DNA of 64,000 nucleotides from Oscillospiraceae bacterium (lineage in GTDB: Bacteria > Bacillota > Clostridia > Oscillospirales > Oscillospiraceae): positions 37,676-101,675 of the forward strand of contig CAKASQ030000078.1 of assembly GCA_916988195.3 (NCBI GenBank), written 5' to 3'. Shown here piece after piece: positions 58,171-64,000 of this stretch. The position numbers were made by a program, and so were the translations under genes. Below the pieces are notes generated by a model that ran no database searches, was not told the DNA's origin, and saw only the letters and a list, made by a program, of their open reading frames with translations. Numbering within the stretch: position 1 is the stretch's first letter; every line of letters starts with the position of its first letter.

Positions 58171-59634
58171 TTAGCGCGATGCTGTCTTGCTGAAATAGCG
58201 GCCTTCCGCATAGGAAACATTGCTTTGTACCTCAGCCGTCCACTCCTTGTAGCGCTCCGTGCGGAGCTGCTTGTCGGCGATCATGCGCGAGGCCGTCTCG
58301 CCGAAACCGTCGAAGTACAGAACGTACCAGCAGTCCTCGGCGCGGATGGTTGTCACATCGCCTTCCGTTCTTGCCTTGTCAAACGCCCAGTCGAGCGCGA
58401 CCTCAGGAACAGTCAGAATGGTCGCGTTGTCGTAGGTGATGGAGGAAATTTTCCGGTTGTCGGAGCGGTTATAATCCTTGTCCCGGATATTGTCGCTCAG
58501 CTCGAAGAACGACTGTGCCGAGCCGTCGCTCTTGGAAAACGCGTCGAGATAGTCCCGAATGTCGTCGTTCGCGTCCGCTCCCGAAACGGTGAAATATTTG
58601 AGGTTAACGGTCGGATAATCGTTGTCGCTTTCCTCGCGGAAGAAGGCGACATAGTAGCCGTTGGAGGCCTCGGCGATAGTGGTGTCGCCATAAGCGCGGT
58701 CTGCAGAGAGCCAGTCGCGCAGATATGAGATCGCCGTCCAGCACGATTCACGGCGCAAAACGCTTGCCGTCTGCCAGTAGCTTTCGTCATCGTTATAGAC
58801 CATGTATGCTTCGCACTGCGCCTCAAACTCGTCCAGCGTGTGGAGCTCCGCCAGCTCCTGCGCGTGCTGCTTTGCGGCCTCCATGCCGCCGCTTGATGCG
58901 CCGGAGAGATAGAACAGCTGATAGTAGACCGAGCGGTAATCCTGCGCGTGCGCGGCATAATACGCGTCGAGCTCCTCCGGCGAAATTTCGATGCTCTCGC
59001 GGTAGAAATCCTTGTAGTATTTTGCGGTGTAGAGAACCGTGAGGTTCTTCATATAGATATCTTTGGTCATGCCCGCGCCGTAGTTCTGCACGAGATAGTC
59101 GGCCTCGGTCGAATGCCCGACCTCCACGGCCTCAAACCAAATCTTTTCGTCGTAGTCATATTGGATATCATCCAGCATTTCCTCAGAAAGCGTAAAGCCG
59201 GCGTTCTGCGCCAGATGATAATACGCGTAGGTGTCCTTGAGAAGGGTCTGCGCGCGGCTGTCAAAGTAGTCTTGCCACGTGACGTTCTTTTCCTCATCCA
59301 TGTACTGCTCGCTCAGGGGAATATCCGCCTGCGGGGACGAGTACATGCCGGTCTCATCGGTGCCGACGTTGTTGAGGAATTCATAGTAGGAGCGATAGAA
59401 GAAGAAATTGTAGTCTGCGACGGAGAGCTTTTCTCCGTCGACGCTCACAGCGTTCGCGCGCTGCTTGAACCAGTCCGACTGGAAAATCTGCCCCGCGAGA
59501 ATGCTGAGCACAAATGCGAGAATGATCGCGCCCATCACGCAGGCGGTAATGACAAGGATTTTTCCCTCGCGCGCCTGACGCTCCTGCCGGGAGGATTTTT
59601 CCGCTGCCGCGGTTTTTTTCTGCGATTTAGCCAT
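58171..59634 (-). CDS. Membrane-anchored SurA/PpiC-like protein
   Basis: The protein has 487 residues; ATG at 59634 follows AAAGGA. A basic N-terminus, then one membrane helix (ILVITACVMGAIILAFVLSIL), then a SurA-N-like helical domain (VSVDGEKLSVADYNFFFYRS, ISPEELDAYYAAHAQDYRSV) and a parvulin-like C-terminal region (LKYFTVSGADANDDIRDYLD). Parvulin active-site residues are not clear, so it may be a chaperone only. It sits outside the membrane. It lies between an unknown gene and the reductase group, and its link to either is uncertain. Confidence 0.7.
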   Translation of the reverse strand: MAKSQKKTAAAEKSSRQERQAREGKILVITACVMGAIILAFVLSILAGQIFQSDWFKQRANAVSVDGEKLSVADYNFFFYRSYYEFLNNVGTDETGMYSSPQADIPLSEQYMDEEKNVTWQDYFDSRAQTLLKDTYAYYHLAQNAGFTLSEEMLDDIQYDYDEKIWFEAVEVGHSTEADYLVQNYGAGMTKDIYMKNLTVLYTAKYYKDFYRESIEISPEELDAYYAAHAQDYRSVYYQLFYLSGASSGGMEAAKQHAQELAELHTLDEFEAQCEAYMVYNDDESYWQTASVLRRESCWTAISYLRDWLSADRAYGDTTIAEASNGYYVAFFREESDNDYPTVNLKYFTVSGADANDDIRDYLDAFSKSDGSAQSFFELSDNIRDKDYNRSDNRKISSITYDNATILTVPEVALDWAFDKARTEGDVTTIRAEDCWYVLYFDGFGETASRMIADKQLRTERYKEWTAEVQSNVSYAEGRYFSKTASR

Positions 59635-60094
59635 CGTTCTGATTCCTTTCCGGAAGAGCCGTCCAGTCAGGCGCATCATAGCCATCGGGGAACAGGCGGC
59701 TCTTTAATTGCAGGACGCGATCGACGTCCGGCATGTCCTCAAGCGAGGAAATTTGCGTTTCAAGCATTGCGTAGGAAAAAAGGTATGGAAACTCCTCCTG
59801 CGGCAACACATGCTGCTTGCAGGAACGCACACGCGCGCGTTCGGCGCACTGGACGGGCTCGAGTCCCTCGCGCTCCGCCTTCAGATATTCTTCCTTGATG
59901 ATTAGGAAAAGAAACATGGTCTTATTGACCGGGTACGTGCGGTTGACGCGCTGAAGATGCTGCGTCACAAGGCGCTTCTCCTCGTCACCGAACGGGAACA
60001 TCTCGTTTTGATAGGCCTCCCGTTTCTTCAGCTTTTCCTTGGACGGGAAAATACCGAAGCTTCCCAGCAGGTTACTCAGAAAATTCTCCTCCAT
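59627..60094 (-). CDS. Hypothetical protein
   Basis: The protein has 155 residues, ATG at 60094 behind AAAGGAG. Mostly helical, with a conserved-looking Phe-rich segment TMFLFLIIKEEYLKAEREGL and several Cys (VQCAERARVRSCKQHV). No signal or membrane segment is convincing. It overlaps the next start by eight bases, so it is coupled to the SurA-like gene. Family not recognised. Confidence 0.6.
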   Translation of the reverse strand: MEENFLSNLLGSFGIFPSKEKLKKREAYQNEMFPFGDEEKRLVTQHLQRVNRTYPVNKTMFLFLIIKEEYLKAEREGLEPVQCAERARVRSCKQHVLPQEEFPYLFSYAMLETQISSLEDMPDVDRVLQLKSRLFPDGYDAPDWTALPERNQNDG

Positions 60095-60131
60095 AGAGTG
60101 CTCCTTTCGGCGGCGAGAATAAGCGTAAGGC

Positions 60132-60162
60132 GCGGGCGTTCGGGCAAGACCCAAACGCCCGC
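60132..60162 (-). terminator. Hairpin after the ABC transporter operon
   Basis: GCGGGCGTT/AACGCCCGC with an inner GGG/CCC gives a long GC stem 11 bases beyond the permease stop. The following minus-strand bases (GCGCCTTACGCTTATT) are only weakly U-rich. Confidence 0.5.
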
Positions 60163-60172
60163 TGCGGTGCTA

Positions 60173-61144
60173 TTACGATTTTGCGGTACGAAGCGTCGTC
60201 TTGACGTGCGTACGGGAGTAGTAGTCGGTGCCGACGGCAAAGGCCAGGATGATACCCTGTGCAACGCTCTGCCAGTAGTCGTTGACGCCGATGATGGTCA
60301 GGCCGTTGGAAAGAACGCCGATGACGAACACGCCGACGAGCAGGTTATAGATGTTGCCCTCGCCGCCGCGCATCGAAATACCGCCAACGACGCAGGAGGT
60401 CAGCGCCTTGCTCTGGTACTGGGTACCGGTCGTCGCCGTGCCGGAACGAAGACGGCTGCAGAGAACGAAGCCCGCAACGCCGCACAGACAGGCGGAGACG
60501 ATGTAAGCGGCGACATTCACCATGTCGGTGTTGAGGCCAGCCAGACGGGCAGCCTCGGAGTTGGAGCCGGTCGCGTAGATGTAGCGGCCGATGTAGGTAA
60601 AGCCGAGGATGACGCCCGCGACGATGACGATCACGCCGAAGACGATAACGGGCATCGGGATCTTGCCGACGTAGCTCTGGCCGATCCAGTAGATGGACTC
60701 GTCGATCTTGGAGATCGGCTTTGCGTCGGTGATGAGGTAGTTGACGCCCTCGAGAACCGTGGACGTCGCCATGGTCGCAATCAGAGCCGGCATGTTGGTC
60801 TTGACGACAAGAAGGCCGTTGGCCGTGCCGATGATGACGCAGAAGAACAGAACAACGAGCATCGCCAGATACGGGTTCATCATGATACCCTCGTTCGTGG
60901 AGATGAGCTTTGCCCAGAAAACAGCCGCGAAGGAGACGGTAGCGCCGATGGAAAGGTCAATGTGCGCTGTCAAAAGGGCGAACATCATGCCGGTCGCGCA
61001 GATGCCGATGATCGAAACCTGACGGCAGACCGTAATTGCATTTTCTACGGAGAGGAAGTTTTCGCCGAAGATCGAGAAGAATACAATCAGAAGGATCAGA
61101 ACGATCAACATCATGTATTTCTTTGTGAGTTTAGCAGCATTCAT
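60173..61144 (-). CDS. Ribose-type sugar ABC transporter permease
   Basis: The protein has 323 residues with eight to ten membrane segments (YMMLIVLILLIVFFSIFGEN, LAMLVVLFFCVIIGTANGLL). Segments typical of the RbsC/BPD_transp_2 family are seen: THIDLSIGATVSFAAV, LPALIATMATSTVLEGV-like MPALIATM, and GGISMRGGEGNIYNLLVGVF near the C-terminus. It forms the channel with the ATPase upstream. The gap to the ATPase gene is 17 bases. Confidence 0.92.
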   Translation of the reverse strand: MNAAKLTKKYMMLIVLILLIVFFSIFGENFLSVENAITVCRQVSIIGICATGMMFALLTAHIDLSIGATVSFAAVFWAKLISTNEGIMMNPYLAMLVVLFFCVIIGTANGLLVVKTNMPALIATMATSTVLEGVNYLITDAKPISKIDESIYWIGQSYVGKIPMPVIVFGVIVIVAGVILGFTYIGRYIYATGSNSEAARLAGLNTDMVNVAAYIVSACLCGVAGFVLCSRLRSGTATTGTQYQSKALTSCVVGGISMRGGEGNIYNLLVGVFVIGVLSNGLTIIGVNDYWQSVAQGIILAFAVGTDYYSRTHVKTTLRTAKS

Positions 61145-61161
61145 ATTGCAATATCTCCTTC

Positions 61162-62649
61162 TTATTCACCGGAAGCCATGTTCAGGATGCGCTCCTGGTT
61201 GAATTCTTCTTTGCTCAGTTCACCGGCCTTCCGGCCCTCGCTCATAACAACAATGCGGTCGCTCATGCCAAGCAGCTCATCCATTTCGGACGAGATCATG
61301 ATGATTGCCATGCCCTGTGCGCTCAGTTCCCGCATCAGCTGATAAATTTCCATTTTTGCGCCGACGTCAATGCCGCGCGTCGGCTCGTCGAGAATCAGGA
61401 CCTTCGCTTCCGTGGCCAGCGCCTTGGCAAGCGCGACCTTCTGCTGGTTGCCGCCGGAGAGGTTGCCGGCCAGCTGCATCATGCCGGGCGTACGGATGCG
61501 CAGGCTCTTGATGTACTGATCCGCGTTTTCCGTTTCCTTGTGCGCCTGGACGAAAATGCCCTTCGAGATCTTCGGAAGGATCGAAATGTTCGTGTTTGCC
61601 TTGATGCTCATGTGCAGGAACACGCCCTGAAGCTTTCTGTCCTCGGGGACAAGCGCAATGCCATGCGCCAGCGCCTGCTTCGGCGAGCGGATATGAAGCT
61701 TCTTGCCATACATGTAAACCTCGCCGGAGTCCATCTTGTCCGCGCCGTAGACAAGGCGCAGCGTTTCGGTACGGCCCGTACCGACCAGACCCGCAAAGCC
61801 GAGGATCTCGCCCGCGTGGATCTGGAAGGAGATGTTCTCCACGCCGTTGCCGCACAGGTCCTTTGCCTCGAGCACGAGATCGCCGATCTCCGTCTCGCGC
61901 GGCGGGAAGTTTTCGTTCAGCTTCCGGCCGACCATCAAAGAGACGAGCTCCTCACGGTTCGTGTCCTTCACGTTCAGCGTCTGGATCGACTTGCCGTCAC
62001 GCATGACGGTCACGCGGTCGCAGATCTCAAAGATTTCCGGCATACGGTGGGAGATGAAGATCATCGAGATCCCCTTCTCCTTCAGATTGTGGATCAGCCG
62101 GAACAGAATGTCGACCTGGTCGACGGTCAGAGGCGCCGTCGGCTCGTCGAGAATCAGAATTTTGGTAGTCGGCTTGGAAATGGCCTTCGCAATTTCGACC
62201 ATCTGCTTGTAGCCGTTTGTCAGCGATGCAACCTTGACCTTCGGGTTCAGGTCGAGATTCATCTCTTTGAAAAGCTCGGCTGCCTTGCGCTCGAACTCTC
62301 TCTGATCGGCGACAATGCGTTTGCCGCGCAGCTCGGTCAGATAGATATTCTCCGCAACGGATAAAGACGGCATCTGGTTAAATTCCTGATAAACGACCTC
62401 AACGCCCATTTCCTTCGCCTGAAGCGGCGTCAGGCTGTGAAATTCCTTGCCGTCAATGGTGATCGTGCCGGAGTCACACTGGTGCGCGCCCGCAATGGAC
62501 TTGATCAGCGTGGATTTGCCTGCGCCGTTTTCTCCGAGCAGCGCGTGGACCTCGCCCTTGCGCAGTTCAAAGTTGATGTGATCCATGGCGATAACGCCGG
62601 GATAGGTCTTGACTAAGTCTTTGCACGAAAGACTGATTTCAGGTTCCAT
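61162..62649 (-). CDS. Ribose-type sugar ABC transporter ATP-binding protein
   Basis: The protein has 495 residues with two fused ABC domains, as in RbsA/MglA. The first has GENGAGKST and LILDEPTAPL; the second has a degenerate Walker A (GLVGTGRTE), the signature LSGGNQQKVALAKAL and LILDEPTRGID. It drives import by ATP hydrolysis. It follows the binding-protein gene after 133 bases containing a GC hairpin, which should lower its expression relative to the binding protein. Confidence 0.94.
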   Translation of the reverse strand: MEPEISLSCKDLVKTYPGVIAMDHINFELRKGEVHALLGENGAGKSTLIKSIAGAHQCDSGTITIDGKEFHSLTPLQAKEMGVEVVYQEFNQMPSLSVAENIYLTELRGKRIVADQREFERKAAELFKEMNLDLNPKVKVASLTNGYKQMVEIAKAISKPTTKILILDEPTAPLTVDQVDILFRLIHNLKEKGISMIFISHRMPEIFEICDRVTVMRDGKSIQTLNVKDTNREELVSLMVGRKLNENFPPRETEIGDLVLEAKDLCGNGVENISFQIHAGEILGFAGLVGTGRTETLRLVYGADKMDSGEVYMYGKKLHIRSPKQALAHGIALVPEDRKLQGVFLHMSIKANTNISILPKISKGIFVQAHKETENADQYIKSLRIRTPGMMQLAGNLSGGNQQKVALAKALATEAKVLILDEPTRGIDVGAKMEIYQLMRELSAQGMAIIMISSEMDELLGMSDRIVVMSEGRKAGELSKEEFNQERILNMASGE

Positions 62650-62710
62650 AATATTCCCTCAATTCGAAATTGGATTGTTATCTTATCATACCATTTCATT
62701 GGCTGCAAAG

Positions 62711-62734
62711 GAAGAGGGGGTGTCCCCCCTCTTC
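62711..62734 (-). terminator. Attenuating hairpin between binding protein and ATPase
   Basis: GAAGAGGGGG/CCCCCCTCTTC with a three-base loop lies 49 bases beyond the binding-protein stop. The following sequence is CTTTGCAGCC, so termination is probably partial. Confidence 0.5.
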
Positions 62735-62782
62735 CCCAGGGACGGCTGATTTGCGTAAGAATCAGCTTTCAGAACGCCAAAA

Positions 62783-63898
62783 TCAGATCTCGACGTTGTA
62801 CTTTGCAGCAGTCTCCTCGTAGTTGGTCAGGTCGACCAGATCGTGCGGGAAGGTAACGACTTCGCCCTCAGCATATTCGCAATCCAGGCCGCGGATCGCA
62901 GCTTCGCACTGCGTGATCATGCCCATCGGGACGAGCTCCTTCAGGCCAAGGTCAACGGTGGAGCGGAGGATGTTTTCGCCCTTGACAGTCTGCGCCATGT
63001 ACTCGAGGTCGAGGTTGGTGCAGTCGCAGGTGAACACGCCGTACTTGCTCAGGTCGCCGCCCTTGCGCTGGATCTCCGGCAGCCACTCAGCAATGATGTT
63101 GGTCGCGCAGGTGGAGTAACCGGTGCAGACGACCTGAACATCGGGGCAAGCGGTCAGCATGTTGGAGAAGGTCTCAACAGCCTCGGCCAGAACGATCTTC
63201 GGGGGCTCGTAGGCCAGCGTGGAGTTCGGGCACTTCTCAGCGATGGTGTCGATGATGCCCTGGACGCGGTCCTGCATGAAAGCGACCTTGGAGTTCATGA
63301 TGAAGTAGTTGCAGACGCCGTCGAGCTCGCTGTTGATGAAATCAGCGGCAGCGGTGCCGATGACAACGCCGGTGTCATAGTTGGAGCAGATCCAGCAGCC
63401 GGTGGTGCCTTCGGGAACATTGTCGGAGTCATAGGAAACAACCTTGATGCCCTTTTCGATCATCTCTTCGAGCGTGCCGTTGATGGAGTCCGGCTCAAAG
63501 TTCTGGAAGATGACGCCGTTAACACCGGCAGCCATGAAGTTCTCCATGATCTCCATCAGAGCGGAGGACTCAGAGTTATGGGCAGCGGTGAGGTACTCGA
63601 TGTTGTTCTCGGAGCAGTACTTGCTCATCAGCTGATCCATGTAGACGAAGTTTTCGTTATCAAAACCGGAAACAGAGAAGCCGATCTTGATCTTTTCGGC
63701 GCGGGGGTCAGCTTCCTCGGCGGGAGCTTCCGTCTCAGTCTCGGTAGCAGCGGATGCTTCGGTTGTGGTTTCCGTGGTGGTTTCGGCGGCAGCCGGGGTT
63801 TCCGTTTTTGCCGGGGTCTCAGTCTTGCTTGCGCAGCCTGCCAGCAGGGTGCAAACGAGGACGAAGGCCAGGAACAAAGCTACAAATCTTTTTTTCAT
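62783..63898 (-). CDS. Sugar ABC transporter substrate-binding lipoprotein
   Basis: The protein has 371 residues. Lipoprotein signal with lipobox LLAGC at residues 18-22, then a Thr/Glu/Ala-rich linker (about 25-65), then a ribose-binding-protein fold (KIKIGFSVSGFDNENFVYMD, GVIFQNFEPDSINGTLEEMI, VVSYDSDNVPEGTTGCW, YFIMNSKVAFMQDRVQGIID). It captures the substrate outside the membrane. GGAGGG precedes the ATG. The substrate is not readable; the downstream genes suggest a sugar, sugar acid or polyol. Confidence 0.93.
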   Translation of the reverse strand: MKKRFVALFLAFVLVCTLLAGCASKTETPAKTETPAAAETTTETTTEASAATETETEAPAEEADPRAEKIKIGFSVSGFDNENFVYMDQLMSKYCSENNIEYLTAAHNSESSALMEIMENFMAAGVNGVIFQNFEPDSINGTLEEMIEKGIKVVSYDSDNVPEGTTGCWICSNYDTGVVIGTAAADFINSELDGVCNYFIMNSKVAFMQDRVQGIIDTIAEKCPNSTLAYEPPKIVLAEAVETFSNMLTACPDVQVVCTGYSTCATNIIAEWLPEIQRKGGDLSKYGVFTCDCTNLDLEYMAQTVKGENILRSTVDLGLKELVPMGMITQCEAAIRGLDCEYAEGEVVTFPHDLVDLTNYEETAAKYNVEI

Positions 63899-63937
63899 GT
63901 TTGCCCTCCAATGAAATAATAATATGTGCTTATCGGC

Positions 63938-64000
63938 TTAATGCAGCTGGGCACAAGATGCAGCGACGGCTCTTGCCAGGCGCATGAAGATCTGATCGCC
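63938..64000 (-). CDS. C-terminal end of an unidentified gene
   Basis: A minus-strand frame enters from the right edge and ends with TAA at 63938. The 20 visible residues are GDQIFMRLARAVAASCAQLH. With the binding-protein gene starting 40 bases on, it is probably the preceding operon member. Too short to name. Confidence 0.5.
   Translation of the reverse strand, partial: GDQIFMRLARAVAASCAQLH

Overview
The window looks like a Gram-positive anaerobe of the class Clostridia, probably a gut Oscillospiraceae-type Firmicute. This is judged from the signal peptides and SLH anchors, an ECF transporter, FCD-type GntR regulation, strong AGGAGG ribosome sites, moderately high GC and a phosphate acetyltransferase. 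The assignment is an inference from gene content, not from a marker gene. Nearly everything reads on the minus strand.

Positions 1 to about 41.9 kb form the distal part of a large integrated mobile element. It lies at the 3' side of an initiator tRNA-Met gene (42020-42096) and carries a tyrosine integrase (37968-39083). From left to right it holds: (a) 0-10.3 kb, a tightly overlapping operon of plasmid/ICE housekeeping genes (SSB, a ParM-like actin with its small partner, a C5 DNA methyltransferase, a private S-adenosylmethionine synthetase, a PP-loop enzyme) plus an amidoligase with a gamma-glutamylcyclotransferase; (b) 10.3-15.7 kb, secreted and SLH-anchored proteins sharing a beta domain; (c) 15.7-20.4 kb, a DinG-like helicase, a sigma-like factor with a sequestered ribosome site, and divergent LexA/XRE-type regulators; (d) 20.4-35.7 kb, a probable nutrient-capture system (ECF transporter, DUF4430 protein, SLH proteins with terpenoid-cyclase-like alpha/alpha barrels, one of 2377 residues) that resembles mammalian cobalamin carriers in domain make-up; (e) 35.7-37.7 kb, two paralogous HNR-like genes between striking structured RNA/DNA elements, including a riboswitch-like leader with terminator/antiterminator logic; (f) 37.7-41.9 kb, the integrase between two dif-like palindromes, a SLOG-type protein, an XRE regulator, a replication-initiator-like protein and a small ORF. 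No relaxase, coupling protein or type IV secretion gene is visible. If the element is conjugative, they lie left of the window.

From 42 kb on the sequence looks like host chromosome: initiator tRNA with a truncated duplicate, a DUF2500 protein, a MATE pump and Pta. A molybdenum section follows (ModE-like regulator, MobA), then a GntR regulator and a long run of catabolic genes: an UxaA-type dehydratase in two parts, a LarA-type racemase, a D-2-hydroxyacid dehydrogenase, an FGGY kinase and a class II aldolase. Next come a DMSO-reductase-like module (TorD-DmsA fusion, FAD oxidoreductase, four-cluster ferredoxin), a SurA/PpiC-like exported protein and a ribose-type sugar ABC transporter.

Taken together the host segment imports and degrades an unidentified sugar, sugar acid or polyol and couples reducing power to a soluble molybdoenzyme. 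The mobile element appears to add surface capture and import of a ligand, plausibly a corrinoid, together with its own DNA methylation and partition functions.
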